Shown: positions 50,901 through 60,960, counted from the stretch's first letter. The stretch: 64,000 nucleotides of DNA from Dyadobacter jiangsuensis (GCF_003014695.1 NZ_PYAS01000004.1:124001-188000); one strand, 5' to 3'. The notes: generated by a model from the letters alone, not told the origin. A program made the numbers and translations.

Positions 50901-51914
50901 TTATTGTTGGTTCTCCTGCTCTTTTACCTCTTCTTTGGCCGGCTGTTTGGCGTCCTCCCGGGCTTTTTTCCGGAAATACCTGCGGAAAAGGAAATTGGAG
51001 CGAAGCGCAGTCATGTTTTCGTCCAGTTTTTCGGTAGTACTTTCGAGGTTTTTCAGCGTTTCTTTCAGGTTTCCCGCCGTAGCTTCGTCGTGCAGCAATA
51101 CGCCCAACGGGCTGGTTTTGTTAGAGTTAAGGTCTGCACTGGCAGTTTTAAGATTGTTCACCATGACATTGGCCGACGACACGGTCTCGTTCAGTCGGGC
51201 AATCGTTCCGCGGAGATCTTTCATGATCACGGTGTCAGTCGCGAAATCATTGGCGAGGCCTCCTTTTTCGTTTAGTTTGGAGGTATACCCTGCTAGTGAG
51301 GCGGTTAATGCCTGCGCATTGACCGACGCTTTTTTCATCGCGCCCAGGGTCTGGTCCAGGTCGTTGTAAAGGCGCTCGTCGTTCAGCAACATCCCCACAG
51401 TACCTTTTCCGGCCAGGATATTCTTGCTGATGGTCTTGAATGCGCTGGTGATCCCGAGCAAATTCTTGTTATTTTCTGAAAGTACGGCCAGCATTTCTTC
51501 CGTACTCTCGATTTTCTCGACCGCTATTTCATCGCCATCTTCAATGGAAGGCACTTTTTGCGTGCCGCCGTAAATGACGATGATTTTGTTGCCGATCAGA
51601 CCGTCGGTGCTGACTTTCGCCTTGGCATTCTTGCGGACGAATTCCTGCGATTTTTCCTCGATGTTCAGCATTACCTCCACCTTGGAGTTGGCCAGGAACC
51701 GGATGCTTTTCACCGTCCCGATCTTCACCCCGGAGTACCAGATGTTGTTGCCGATTTTCAACCCGTTCACATCATCAAAAATGGATTTGACGGTAATGGC
51801 CGAAGAAAAAACCTTTTTCATACTTCCGATTGTGAGTATCCCCACCACGAAAATGAGAATGCCGATGATGACGAAAAGGCCTACGTTAATGGATCGTTTG
51901 GTTGATGTTGCCAT
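50901..51914 (-). CDS. MlaD-family (MCE domain) lipid transport protein
   Basis: 337 residues. One N-terminal membrane helix (about 12-31) precedes an MCE domain (about 38-115, SIFDDVNGLKIGNNIWYSGV, then GTVKSIRFL). A long helical/coiled-coil part and an acidic-basic tail (KQPAKEEVKEQENQQ) follow. In the Mla/Tgt/Mce type of importers this protein binds lipid in the periplasm while the ATPase and permease power transfer. Those two genes lie directly upstream in the same operon, 2 bases away. The substrate is presumably phospholipid. Confidence 0.9.
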   Translation of the reverse strand: MATSTKRSINVGLFVIIGILIFVVGILTIGSMKKVFSSAITVKSIFDDVNGLKIGNNIWYSGVKIGTVKSIRFLANSKVEVMLNIEEKSQEFVRKNAKAKVSTDGLIGNKIIVIYGGTQKVPSIEDGDEIAVEKIESTEEMLAVLSENNKNLLGITSAFKTISKNILAGKGTVGMLLNDERLYNDLDQTLGAMKKASVNAQALTASLAGYTSKLNEKGGLANDFATDTVIMKDLRGTIARLNETVSSANVMVNNLKTASADLNSNKTSPLGVLLHDEATAGNLKETLKNLESTTEKLDENMTALRSNFLFRRYFRKKAREDAKQPAKEEVKEQENQQ

Positions 51915-51916
51915 TA

Positions 51917-52681
51917 TTACTGAATAAAATTATAGTCGTAAAAACTTTTGATCCGCTCTTCGTCGGTATCAAATACTTCTTCAAAAGTGCCTGTTTTCAG
52001 AAACTTGCCGTCAAGGAGCATCGCAATGCGGTCGCCGGTTTCCCGTGCGCAGGTGAGGTCGTGTGTGATGATGATCGAAGTCGTTTGGTATTTTTCTTTC
52101 ACTTCGTTGATCAGCTCGTTGATTTCCAGGCAAGTGATCGGGTCCAGTCCGGCTGTCGGCTCGTCGTAAAGCATGATTTCCGGTTTCAGGATGAGCGTCC
52201 GCGCAATACCTATCCGCTTGCGCTGGCCGCCTGAAAGCTCTGCCGGCACCTGGTTGATCGTTTGCAGCAGGCCTACTGCATCAAGCACATATTCTACCTG
52301 TTCGTCGATTTCGGCACGCGTGAGGTTCGGAATGTTGCGTACGAGCGGGAATTCGAGGTTTTCACGCACTGTCATACTGTCGTACAATGCGCTGTTTTGA
52401 AATGAAAATCCGATTTTAAGCCGCAAATCGCGCAGGTCGTTGCCTTCCAGCTTGGAGACTTCCTGGCCCAGGACGATGCAATCGCCGCGGTCCTGTTTGA
52501 GCAAGCCTACCATAATCTTGATCAGTACCGATTTCCCGGTACCCGACCGGCCGAGTACCACCATATTTTCACCTTTGGTAACAGTAAGGTTCACGCCCTG
52601 CAATACGTGCAGATCGCCGAATGACTTGTACAGGTCGCGTACCTCGATAACCGGCTCGCCGGGTTTGAAATCTTCTTCCAT
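51917..52681 (-). CDS. ABC transporter ATPase, MlaF type
   Basis: 254 residues with Walker A GRSGTGKS (44-51), Q-loop, the signature LSGGQRKRIGIARTL and Walker B IMLYDEPTAGLDP, and an H-loop (IIITHD). It is the energy-coupling subunit of the Mla-type lipid transporter encoded with the flanking MlaE and MlaD genes. One base lies between it and the MlaE gene. Confidence 0.92.
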   Translation of the reverse strand: MEEDFKPGEPVIEVRDLYKSFGDLHVLQGVNLTVTKGENMVVLGRSGTGKSVLIKIMVGLLKQDRGDCIVLGQEVSKLEGNDLRDLRLKIGFSFQNSALYDSMTVRENLEFPLVRNIPNLTRAEIDEQVEYVLDAVGLLQTINQVPAELSGGQRKRIGIARTLILKPEIMLYDEPTAGLDPITCLEINELINEVKEKYQTTSIIITHDLTCARETGDRIAMLLDGKFLKTGTFEEVFDTDEERIKSFYDYNFIQ

Positions 52682-52682
52682 T

Positions 52683-53471
52683 TTAAATTCTGAAATAATT
52701 GGATACCTGTACGATGATCACTTCCTCGATGAAAATGAGAAACATAGAGGTCACGACAGCAGAGTTGGCCGCCTTGCCGACGCCCTCGGTACCTTTGCTG
52801 GCATTATAGCCCTGGTAACTGCCTACGATCCCGATCGTGAATCCGTACGCGATCGCTTTCGCGACGGACGTCCAGATGTCCAGGAAGGTGATTTGCTCGA
52901 ATGCATTCTCGAAAAAGGCGATGAAACTCGTTCCTTCGTTCAAAGTCACGTTGAGAAACGCCCCCAGCAAACTGACCAGCGAACAGTAAAACATCAGCAC
53001 GGGAATGGCAATAGTGCAGGCCACTACGCGGGTTACGACCAGGAATTTGAATGGATTAACAGCCGAAACCTCCATCGCATCGATCTGCTCGGTCACGCGC
53101 ATGGACCCCAGCTCTGCGCCGATGCTCGACCCGATCTTACCCGCGCTGATAAGCGCGGTTACCAGCGGCGCCAGCGCACGCACAATGGCGATCGCTACCA
53201 GCGAGGGGAGCCAGGAAGTAGCCCCGAATTCGGACAATGACGGGCGCGACTGTTTGGTAAATACCATCCCGGTAATGAAGCCGGTAAGGCTGATCAGCAG
53301 CAACGAGCGGTTTCCGATCGCATAGCATTGCCGGACAATCTCCTGGAACTCCATCCGGCCGCGGAAAACTTCCCGGAAAAAACGGATGAAGAAAACATAC
53401 GCATCATAAACCGCCAGTAAGGCATTATCCAGATTCTTGCCGTATACAAATTGCTTTTTGTTAGCGCTCAT
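52683..53471 (-). CDS. ABC transporter permease, MlaE type
   Basis: 262 residues with about five or six membrane helices and the MlaE/YrbE signature KIGSSIGAELGSMRVTEQID, AMEVSAVNPFKFLVVTRVVA. It forms the inner-membrane channel of the lipid transporter and partners the MlaF ATPase and MlaD protein downstream. The EcsC-family gene lies 18 bases upstream and may share the transcript. Confidence 0.92.
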   Translation of the reverse strand: MSANKKQFVYGKNLDNALLAVYDAYVFFIRFFREVFRGRMEFQEIVRQCYAIGNRSLLLISLTGFITGMVFTKQSRPSLSEFGATSWLPSLVAIAIVRALAPLVTALISAGKIGSSIGAELGSMRVTEQIDAMEVSAVNPFKFLVVTRVVACTIAIPVLMFYCSLVSLLGAFLNVTLNEGTSFIAFFENAFEQITFLDIWTSVAKAIAYGFTIGIVGSYQGYNASKGTEGVGKAANSAVVTSMFLIFIEEVIIVQVSNYFRI

Positions 53472-53489
53472 TCAATCGGTACAATTGTA

Positions 53490-54260
53490 TTAAACTTTAT
53501 TTATCAGGCGGTGTTCCGTTGATTCACCCAGCATTCGCTCTTCAAACCATCGCATGCGGTAGGCGTTCATGGCGTTTTTCCCAAGCTGATCGAGCAGCCG
53601 GTAATTGACGATTACGCCCACTGCCGCGCCGATTCCCGGGATCAGCTGCGCCATTTTAGCAAGGTCGATGTAATCACGGTATTCCTGCTGGAACGTTTTC
53701 CAGTTGAATTCGTGAATATCCGTCGGAAGATCCTTGCTGCGCAAATCCCATTGGATCATTTGTGCAAACACCTCTTGCCTTCCTTTCTGGCTCGAAAAGG
53801 TCAGCTGGAAAATATGGAGTATAAAAAGCCGTTCCCTGTAATCGTTGATCGGCCTTCCGTACAACGCTGCAATCTCGAAAAGTAGTTTGATTTTGATACC
53901 TATCAGGATAGGAAATTCAGCCAACGCGAGCCAAAAACCTCCTGCGCCGGTAATGCCGCCTTCTGCGGCTCCGGCTTTTTTGTAAAACTCGATTTTTTTG
54001 CGAACGGCTGTCTCCATCTCTTCCAGCGATGCGCCCGGGATGGATTGCGTGGTGGTATATTCGGCCCCGGTAAGCACGCCGCGTACCATTTGCTTGATGG
54101 TGCCGGTGATCACGTCATGAACTTTGTCGGGAATGATGTCATTGATTTTGTCCTGAAATTTCTTGGAGGTCCTGTCGATAAAATTGGGCCGCTTCTGCAT
54201 TTTCAGCTGCCATTTGGTCAATTCAGGTTTTATCTGCTCTTCATAACTGTTGATGTGCAT
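53490..54260 (-). CDS. EcsC-family protein
   Basis: 256 residues. It has the EcsC-type core, with GGITGAGGFWLALAEFPILI (a hydrophobic, Gly-rich segment), AQLIPGIGAAVGVIVNYRLL and a long charged helix near the C-terminus (AMNAYRMRWFEERMLGESTE). EcsC proteins are membrane-associated and of unclear function, often beside transporter genes. Here it precedes the MlaE-MlaF-MlaD genes and probably is part of the same operon. Confidence 0.85.
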   Translation of the reverse strand: MHINSYEEQIKPELTKWQLKMQKRPNFIDRTSKKFQDKINDIIPDKVHDVITGTIKQMVRGVLTGAEYTTTQSIPGASLEEMETAVRKKIEFYKKAGAAEGGITGAGGFWLALAEFPILIGIKIKLLFEIAALYGRPINDYRERLFILHIFQLTFSSQKGRQEVFAQMIQWDLRSKDLPTDIHEFNWKTFQQEYRDYIDLAKMAQLIPGIGAAVGVIVNYRLLDQLGKNAMNAYRMRWFEERMLGESTEHRLINKV

Positions 54261-54460
54261 ATCATTTCAGGGCTAATGTCGGACAGGATAGAGAAACGTC
54301 GGCATTGTTACCGGGTAGCAAAAATCATTCCATTATCGCATAAAGTTAAAAATAGCTGTAAGAATTCCGGGAATTTCCGATGGACGGCAATGAAAACGTG
54401 CAGGTGTTTGCACCTGTACGCGAGTCCTATTTTACCAACGCTTATTATTATATGTCCAAA

Positions 54461-56497
54461 TTATCTGATCCAGAGTTTTTTAGTGAAAAATCTGCCATTG
54501 GATTCAAACCGGATCAGGTGCATTCCGGAGGCTTGCTTCGGGACTGTGAGGCCGGCGCTGGCACTACCTGAGATTTTTCTGTTCATTAAAAACTGGCCGT
54601 TCAAGCCAACAAGGCTGATATTACCTGCCTGCTGCCGGGCAAAATTAATGGTAACCTCTTCGCCGCGAAGGACCGGGTTCGGGAATATTTCGAAAAGTAT
54701 TTCCTGGTCTTTTTCAGTACCCAGTACGAGCGTGGGCGCGATTTCCGCGAAGGCGGGCGAGGATTCCGCAGCATCGTTGACGGCTATGAGCCTGTACAGA
54801 ATAGGAACGGCAGACTCGCCGGGCTCATCGAGCCACTGCATAGTACTTTCGTTCACTCGGGCCACCGGCGTATAACTCGCGGCATCACCCGTTTTGCGTT
54901 CCAGAATATAACCCTTCGCGCCGGAAACCGGCTGCCACGCGAGCCTGATGCTCCCCTTTTCACCGCTATGGGCCGTTAGGACGGTCGCGGGCAGTGCTGT
55001 GGCAATAGGCACATCAAAGAAGGTAAATGCACGCATTCCCCTTGCATTGGTAATATATGGGCCGGTAAATGGGTGGTAGGGACTCTCTTTTTCAACAAAG
55101 GGAGGCAGATAATTAAGCGTTGCTGCATTTTGTGCAGTTTTCAGATCGAGGATAATCCGGTTACCTTCCGCTTTACCGCTTGCTATCGCACCGGTCTGGT
55201 GGTCGAGATAGAAGAAATCTTTCAAATCGAGCAGCGGCCCGTTGGGGTGTTTGTAAGGATCCGGATATTTCAATTCCTGGCCTTCATCGAACACGAGCGT
55301 CATACTCTTCTTTTCAGCTGAATTGTAAAACGCCTTTTTGAGATTCGGAGAGTCGATGTTGGCCGTGTCGGCGGATGCATAAAGGTCACGGAGCATCAGT
55401 CGTGAAAGCTCAGTCCCGCTTTGCTTGTTGCCTTCCCGGTTGTAATGAAGGCCATCGAACCCGGTCGTGCCGACGGTCGCGATACTGGTAATGTCCGGAT
55501 AAATAGCGGGAAGACGTCGCTGGTAGTCCCGTATCAGAACACCGATGAGCGACGCGTGGTAAATAATATCGATCTGGAAAACATACAACTTTTGCAGGCT
55601 GGGGAAATCCGTTTTCAGGTTTTTGTACAAAACATCAAAATGCCCTTCCCAGTTACCTCCCTCGCCGTAAGCCTCGCTTTCACCTTGCCGGAAAATATAC
55701 GCTTTCACGGCACCGGCAACACCCGCTTTCCGCGCGCGATAAAGCATTCTGCCATAGCCGTTGGTGAAATCGGTAGGGTTAATTTCGGTTCGAATCGAAT
55801 GCGAATAGGCCGACGACCAGTGGTAGCCTGCGTTGATGAGGCAGTTGGGGATACCTGATTTTTCCATTAGCTGCTTCTGGATTTCCAGCCCCATTGTTCC
55901 GACGCCGTTGTCGTAGGAGCGCATGTTGGAGAGTGCCCAGAGGGTATCGGCTGCGTTATAGTTGCCCGTGTTAAGGTTGTCGGTAATCTTTCCGAACGTG
56001 CGGCAAAACATGCTCGTATCACCCTCTCCGAAAAAGCCGGTCGAATTGGACTGGCCCGACAATATATAAACATCGCCGCTCACTACCCGGGTACGGGTAA
56101 CGAGCAGCGTCGAGTCGGCATCATTGCAGAGGAAAACCTTGAAATCATAATTTGCCCTTTCTGCCTTAATGACCGCTTCCGTGCTGAAAGTTCCCTTTGC
56201 ATTGCCTCCGTACTGAATTCCCGCCCGCCGGTATTGGTGGGGCTGGCCATTCCGCAATACCTGCACCGAAACGTATTTCCAATCCGGCGCTTCCACGATA
56301 CCTGCAATGGGCACGCGCGCCTCGCTTGCGGCATTGCGCGGGTAGAGCTGGTAGTCCTGCGGGAGCTTGCCGAACATGACCGGTGTAAAACGCTGCGCAC
56401 CGGCATAAGTAACTGCCAGGAGCGTTAAAACAGTTGACAACAAGAAGCGTGTGGCGGTCCTTTTTAAGAGCCTGCCGGGGAGGAGAGTTTTCAGCAC
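54461..56497 (-). CDS. T9SS-exported SGNH-type esterase (sialate O-acetylesterase-like)
   Basis: 678 residues. The signal peptide ends near TYAGAQ. The esterase core (about 140-370) has the nucleophile serine S150 in ILSGQSNSTGFF, the block FRQGESEAYG and the catalytic pair D348/H351 in DGLHYNREG. A linker with a fibronectin-type module (about 515-590, IRLAWQPVSGAKGYILERKT) precedes a C-terminal T9SS type A sorting domain (FEIFPNPVLRGEEVTINFAR, ending FTKKLWIR). It probably removes acetyl groups from sugars outside the cell, alongside the GH43 enzyme 13 bases upstream. Confidence 0.87.
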   Translation of the reverse strand: MLKTLLPGRLLKRTATRFLLSTVLTLLAVTYAGAQRFTPVMFGKLPQDYQLYPRNAASEARVPIAGIVEAPDWKYVSVQVLRNGQPHQYRRAGIQYGGNAKGTFSTEAVIKAERANYDFKVFLCNDADSTLLVTRTRVVSGDVYILSGQSNSTGFFGEGDTSMFCRTFGKITDNLNTGNYNAADTLWALSNMRSYDNGVGTMGLEIQKQLMEKSGIPNCLINAGYHWSSAYSHSIRTEINPTDFTNGYGRMLYRARKAGVAGAVKAYIFRQGESEAYGEGGNWEGHFDVLYKNLKTDFPSLQKLYVFQIDIIYHASLIGVLIRDYQRRLPAIYPDITSIATVGTTGFDGLHYNREGNKQSGTELSRLMLRDLYASADTANIDSPNLKKAFYNSAEKKSMTLVFDEGQELKYPDPYKHPNGPLLDLKDFFYLDHQTGAIASGKAEGNRIILDLKTAQNAATLNYLPPFVEKESPYHPFTGPYITNARGMRAFTFFDVPIATALPATVLTAHSGEKGSIRLAWQPVSGAKGYILERKTGDAASYTPVARVNESTMQWLDEPGESAVPILYRLIAVNDAAESSPAFAEIAPTLVLGTEKDQEILFEIFPNPVLRGEEVTINFARQQAGNISLVGLNGQFLMNRKISGSASAGLTVPKQASGMHLIRFESNGRFFTKKLWIR

Positions 56498-56510
56498 AGG
56501 GTTTAGTTAT

Positions 56511-57488
56511 TTATTTTAATCGAACAGGTCTGACCCCTTCCCGTGTGATTTTCACCGGGTTGATCATCCCTTTTTCATCGAAAGACATGACGTCTATACA
56601 AGTTTCGCGGTGGTTGCCGTCGGTTTCGGTCAGTGGGCGACGATGGTAAACAATGTACCATTCATCCTTGCCAGGAACCTGGATTACCGAGTGGTGGCCG
56701 GCACCGGTTGCTACCGCCGGGTCCTGTTGCAGGATCTTATCTACACGCTTGAACGGCCCGAACGGTGAATCGGCAATGGCGTAGGCCACGGAATAGTTAG
56801 GGCCTGTCCAGCCGCCCTCCGACCACATAAAGTAATATTTACCATTGCGGATAAACATGAATGGTCCTTCCACATAGTTCTCAGGCGTGATCTCACGGAA
56901 AATTGTACCGTCTTCAAACGGGACAAAGCCGGTGAAATCGCTTTTCAGCTTGGCAACATTGCAATGCTTCCAGCCACCGTAAAACAGGTAATGCTGGCCA
57001 TCTTTGTCTTTGAAAACGAACTGGTCGATGGGCTGTGCACCGTTATGGAATTTGTCGATAAGCGGCTTGCCCAGGTAGTCTTTGAATGGCCCTTCGGGGC
57101 GGTCGGCGACAGCGACGCCGATGCCTCCCTTTTCATTGTCGTTCTGAATATCATTGGCACCGAAAAACAGGTAGTATTTTTTGTCCTTTTCGATAATCGA
57201 AGGCGCCCACATGGCGCGCTTGGCCCATTTAACGGCCGATGTGTCGATGATACTGGGATGCTTCTTCCATGTAACCAGGTCTTTGGAAGAAAATGCATCC
57301 ATATGTACCTGCTTGTTATACGGAGCGGAATAGGTCGGATAAATCCAATACGTCTTATTGAAAATGATACCTTCGGGGTCGGCATACCAGCCGGGGAATA
57401 CGGGGTTGCCACTGGCCCGTTGGGCGGTTTGAGCGAAAGTTTGGTAACAGCAAAGGATTAGGAGTGTCAGGGCAAGCAATTTTTTCAT
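56511..57488 (-). CDS. Secreted glycoside hydrolase family 43-like protein
   Basis: 325 residues from the ATG of signal sequence MKKLLALTLLILCCYQTFAQ; an ATG 19 codons upstream is less likely. The five-bladed GH43 fold shows the expected acidic residues: D37 (WYADPEG), D155 (QPIDQFVF) and E207 (YVEGPFMF), plus TGAGHHSV near the active site. Family members are arabinofuranosidases, xylosidases or arabinanases. The neighbouring secreted esterase suggests deacetylation and cleavage of a plant or microbial glycan. Substrate undetermined. Confidence 0.88.
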   Translation of the reverse strand: MKKLLALTLLILCCYQTFAQTAQRASGNPVFPGWYADPEGIIFNKTYWIYPTYSAPYNKQVHMDAFSSKDLVTWKKHPSIIDTSAVKWAKRAMWAPSIIEKDKKYYLFFGANDIQNDNEKGGIGVAVADRPEGPFKDYLGKPLIDKFHNGAQPIDQFVFKDKDGQHYLFYGGWKHCNVAKLKSDFTGFVPFEDGTIFREITPENYVEGPFMFIRNGKYYFMWSEGGWTGPNYSVAYAIADSPFGPFKRVDKILQQDPAVATGAGHHSVIQVPGKDEWYIVYHRRPLTETDGNHRETCIDVMSFDEKGMINPVKITREGVRPVRLK

Positions 57489-57545
57489 GATCAAAGTTTC
57501 GGTGATAGGTAATGTAACCGCTGCAAGATCCAAATTTTTGTTCAA

Positions 57546-58688
57546 TTAATAAGCCTCGCCCGCGCCTCCTCCGCCGAATGTACCACCTCCGAATTCCAGT
57601 CCCTGGTCTGCCGGTGTAACGCCCAGCTGCTGGGCGGCAATGACGGATTGCAGGTTTTCAAGGCTGTTTTTGCGGTTTTGCTCGTCGGAAATGCCGTGCT
57701 TGGGCGTATGTAGATATTTGATCAGCGCTATCGCTGTGGCGATCATCACTATGCCCGCCAGCACAAGTCCCTGGGAGGCTGTCAGTATTCCGAAATAATG
57801 TTTGTAGGTGTAAACCGAGAATGCGAAGGCTACTAATCCGATGATGAACAGAACCCGATCTGACTTTTTTAATCCAAAAAATACATAGGAGAGTGGGATG
57901 ACCAACGTGAAGAAGTAGAATAGCGGGGCGAATGCGATCTGCGGAGCCACCGACACGGTCAGGCCGCTGATCAGCGCATTTAGTTCTCTTACTACCAAGT
58001 AGTTACCGCCTAGATAGAACGTAACCAATGCCAGTACCTCAAAAATCCGGCGGCATTCGTGGTAATAAGTGTCTTTGCTTTTTCTGGCCAGCGTATAAAT
58101 CACGCCGGATAATATCATAACCGCAAAAGGCAGAAGGGCCTTTCCTAGCGGGAATTTCATCATTAACTCGGCCATGATTGTGAATATTAACCCAAAGATG
58201 GCAATAGGACCCAGCAGATCGGCGTAGCGCAGCGTAGCGGGAACAATGACGGCCAGTGCAATCAGGCAATATCCCCAGAGCGGAGCGTGGTCAAAAAGCA
58301 GGAACACAGGTACCATTGCCGCAGTTATGGCTGCGTAGAGCAATGCATTGTCTACTCCGGAATGGAAGAGATTTTTGGTTTTAATCAGGTGTTCCAGCGC
58401 GACAATGAAACAGGCGCAGCAAATCAGGCTTAGCGCCGAAAAGCTGGTATCGGATCCCGTATCAAACAGAAACAGGGTCAGAAAACTCACAAAAAATGAG
58501 GCGGCCACGACAGCGAAGCAAAACAGGCCGATCTTAACAAATATCCCCGGACGATAGAACTTTTCAGGAAAGAGCTCCTTCACTTGCGCTTCCTGTTCTT
58601 CGGTCAGCAGGTTTCTGAACTTCCATTCGGCCGCCTGGCGTTGCACGCGCAGGTTTTCGACCCAGATTTGGTTGTATGCCTTTTTCAT
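57546..58688 (-). CDS. Polytopic membrane protein of unknown function
   Basis: 380 residues. A cytoplasmic N-terminus (MKKAYNQIWVENLRVQRQAA, QEAQVKELFPEKF) is followed by about ten hydrophobic helices and a Gly-rich tail (GLEFGGGTFGGGGAGEAY). It pairs with the DUF2157-like gene upstream, overlapping it by 4 bases, and the two probably act together. No transport or enzyme motif was recognised. Confidence 0.78.
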   Translation of the reverse strand: MKKAYNQIWVENLRVQRQAAEWKFRNLLTEEQEAQVKELFPEKFYRPGIFVKIGLFCFAVVAASFFVSFLTLFLFDTGSDTSFSALSLICCACFIVALEHLIKTKNLFHSGVDNALLYAAITAAMVPVFLLFDHAPLWGYCLIALAVIVPATLRYADLLGPIAIFGLIFTIMAELMMKFPLGKALLPFAVMILSGVIYTLARKSKDTYYHECRRIFEVLALVTFYLGGNYLVVRELNALISGLTVSVAPQIAFAPLFYFFTLVIPLSYVFFGLKKSDRVLFIIGLVAFAFSVYTYKHYFGILTASQGLVLAGIVMIATAIALIKYLHTPKHGISDEQNRKNSLENLQSVIAAQQLGVTPADQGLEFGGGTFGGGGAGEAY

Positions 58689-59653
58689 TTTTTGATTCCC
58701 AGAAATCTTTTAAAGTTCAACAGGAAGTAAATCACGCCGACGCTCGAAAAAAGGAAGTAGAAAATACCAAGGCCCAACGCGGCATCGATCCCGAGACTGG
58801 TGAAGATCGAGTAGGTGATAATGCAATAGCCGTAAACCGTACCCATCAGCAGGAACACCAATGAATGCGCCTGCCGGGCACGACGGACAAAAAAGTAGCA
58901 AAGTCCCAGGCCGATGAAAAAATAAATGACTTTGGCGCTCTCGGAGAACAGCCCGATCTGGGCCGCGATGCAAGCCAGGTTGCCGCCCATCAGCATGTAG
59001 GTGAATGCAAAATGCTTTTTGATGTTTTGCTCTTCGGAAATCCATCCCACAGCCGTGAGTATACATCCAAGCGCGATGGCCGGAATAATCAGTTTACCGT
59101 CTGAAAAGTCGTTACTGGCTAACACGGAGAGCGGGGCGATGGTGAGCCCGAGCCAGGAGGCCAGGCCGGTGATGGCCATCGACAGTGCACCGCGATGGTC
59201 GAAACGGTAGGCGCACAGGAAAAAAATGATGGTTGGAATGATAACCGCCAGGCCGTACCGTGTGCCGAAGAGGTTGTACTGGTATTGCAGGTAACCTTCC
59301 AGAGCCAAAAACGTGGAACAACCCAATAGCAGCACGTAGTCGATCAGCTTGTTGGGGTTCTCTACTTTTTCGCGCGAGTAGGGGAGGCTGTTTTTGTAAG
59401 TGTAGTAAAAACAAGCGGCAGTGATCAGCGCAATGGCAGCGATGATAGCCTGATGGCCGATCGTGTCGATGTTTTCGTAAATGAGAATCCCGGTGCCGGA
59501 GCTGAAAAAAAGGATGCCCAGGTAGAGGATAGACCGTAATTCCCAGTGAATGGAGAATGCCTTTTCACCTTCAAAAGAAGCGATGGCGTCGGCCTGCTGA
59601 TCAGAAATAATTCCCTTGCTTGCCAGGGAATTAAGGATGGATTTTGGTGTCAT
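58685..59653 (-). CDS. DUF2157-type membrane protein
   Basis: 322 residues from the ATG of MTPKSILNSLASKGIISDQQ; a longer start 11 codons upstream is possible. The N-terminus with ISDQQADAIASFEGEKAFSI is the DUF2157 opening, followed by about nine membrane helices (e.g. ILYLGILFFSSGTGILIYEN). Function unknown. Coupled to the next membrane protein gene by a 4-base overlap. Confidence 0.8.
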   Translation of the reverse strand: MTPKSILNSLASKGIISDQQADAIASFEGEKAFSIHWELRSILYLGILFFSSGTGILIYENIDTIGHQAIIAAIALITAACFYYTYKNSLPYSREKVENPNKLIDYVLLLGCSTFLALEGYLQYQYNLFGTRYGLAVIIPTIIFFLCAYRFDHRGALSMAITGLASWLGLTIAPLSVLASNDFSDGKLIIPAIALGCILTAVGWISEEQNIKKHFAFTYMLMGGNLACIAAQIGLFSESAKVIYFFIGLGLCYFFVRRARQAHSLVFLLMGTVYGYCIITYSIFTSLGIDAALGLGIFYFLFSSVGVIYFLLNFKRFLGIKK

Positions 59654-59761
59654 GGAAGCTGAGACGAGGGAAGGTAAAGTTAACAAACTTTGCCAGGAAC
59701 CGTGCCTCGCTTTGCTTTTTGAATTATTTAAAGGAGCAACAGAATATTTAACGGTACAATA

Positions 59762-60538
59762 TTAAAACCGTAGAGTGAAATCCTCCTTCACTTGCTCACT
59801 TCGGAAAAATACCAGTCCTATCCAGAACAGATCGACTGTGACCGTTACCTGCGGATGCGCTTTGATGTATTCCCAGGCTTTTGTCATTTCTTCCGACCAG
59901 TAGATGTCGTCGAAAATGAACAACGAACCATTCCGGATGTGCGGAAGACATTGTTCGAAGTAGCGTACAGTAGGTTCGTAGCGGTGGTTGGCATCGAAAT
60001 AGGCGAAGTCGATCGGTTCATCGAGTGTTTGCAGGCGTTTGGGGAGCGTCTCGTCGATATTGCCCAGCACAACCTCGATATTGTCGGCGTACTGGCGCTC
60101 GAAATGCTGCTGCGCCTTTCCGGCCGTTTGCGGACAGCCCTCGAATGTGATCAATTTCGCATCGGGCTTTGCCTTCGACATATATAAAGTAGTAAGCCCA
60201 AGGGAGGTGCCGAGTTCGAGAATCGTCGCGGGTTGAAACCGCCGGATGAGCCGATAAAAAAGCCGGCCGAATTTGGCGGGTTTTTCTGCGTTTTTTGCGA
60301 TCGTTCTGATCTTGCGCAGGTTGGATTTGTTCACGCGCGAACCTGCGCCGAGGTCGAGAATCTCGATCTGCTCGTCGGAGCGCAGCAGTTCCCTGCGCAG
60401 CGAACGGATGGCTTCATATTCAGGGTTGTCGTCCTTCCGGACGGCGATCACATTGTTATAAAGCTCGAACAGGAATGGGGAATGGATAGAATGCTCGTTT
60501 CCGGAGCGCAATAGGTACTTGATATAAGCAGCAATCAA
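59762..60538 (-). CDS. Class I SAM-dependent methyltransferase
   Basis: 258 residues. The nucleotide-binding motif ILELGTSLGLTTLYMS (motif I), KLITFEGCPQTAGKAQQHFE, IDFAYFDANHRYEPTVRYFE and SLFIFDDIYWSEEM follow the order of the Rossmann methyltransferase fold, close to O-methyltransferase types with an acidic metal site. An unusual N-terminal helical extension (about 1-95) precedes it. Substrate unknown. Confidence 0.85.
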   Translation of the reverse strand: MIAAYIKYLLRSGNEHSIHSPFLFELYNNVIAVRKDDNPEYEAIRSLRRELLRSDEQIEILDLGAGSRVNKSNLRKIRTIAKNAEKPAKFGRLFYRLIRRFQPATILELGTSLGLTTLYMSKAKPDAKLITFEGCPQTAGKAQQHFERQYADNIEVVLGNIDETLPKRLQTLDEPIDFAYFDANHRYEPTVRYFEQCLPHIRNGSLFIFDDIYWSEEMTKAWEYIKAHPQVTVTVDLFWIGLVFFRSEQVKEDFTLRF

Positions 60539-60573
60539 TGCAATGGAATTTTAAAATCGGGTTCCCCGATGAT

Positions 60574-60960
60574 TTAGTTGAGGCGATAGGGAGCGACGAG
60601 CGAAAATGCCGGAATGACGACGCGGAATTGCCGGCCGTCGAGCACCCGTTCCATCAGGTATGTGCCGGCCATTTTGCCCATATCGGTGCGCAGGTTGCAT
60701 CCCGAAACGTAGTCGTGCACATCGCCGGGTTCCAACACAGGTTGCAGCCCTACAATGCCTGCTCCTTCCACCTCACGTACGGTACCGTTGGCGTCGTAGA
60801 TCAGCCAATGCCTTCTCAACAGCTTCACAGTGTGCTCACTATGATTTTCAATCAGAATCTTGTACGTGAACACAAAATGATCCTGACCCGGATTAGAATA
60901 GTCGGGCTGATATTCCGTCAAAACGGTGACTTTGACACCATCTGTAACTTTGGAAACCAT
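60574..60960 (-). CDS. apaG: ApaG/DUF525 family protein
   Basis: 128 residues from the ATG giving MVSKVTDGVKVTVLTEYQPD, the normal ApaG length. The beta-sandwich fold shows VFTYKILIENHSEHTVKLLR, HWLIYDANGTVREVEGAGIV, GLQPVLEPGDVHDYVSGCNL and GKMAGTYLM, the family's conserved block. ApaG (linked to cobalt and magnesium resistance and to ApaH) has no settled biochemical role. Divergent from the uracil-DNA glycosylase gene. Confidence 0.92.
   Translation of the reverse strand: MVSKVTDGVKVTVLTEYQPDYSNPGQDHFVFTYKILIENHSEHTVKLLRRHWLIYDANGTVREVEGAGIVGLQPVLEPGDVHDYVSGCNLRTDMGKMAGTYLMERVLDGRQFRVVIPAFSLVAPYRLN

Noticed and set aside
54380..54571. Plus-strand 63-codon frame
   Set aside because: Overlaps the T9SS domain of the esterase on the other strand and has no family features.
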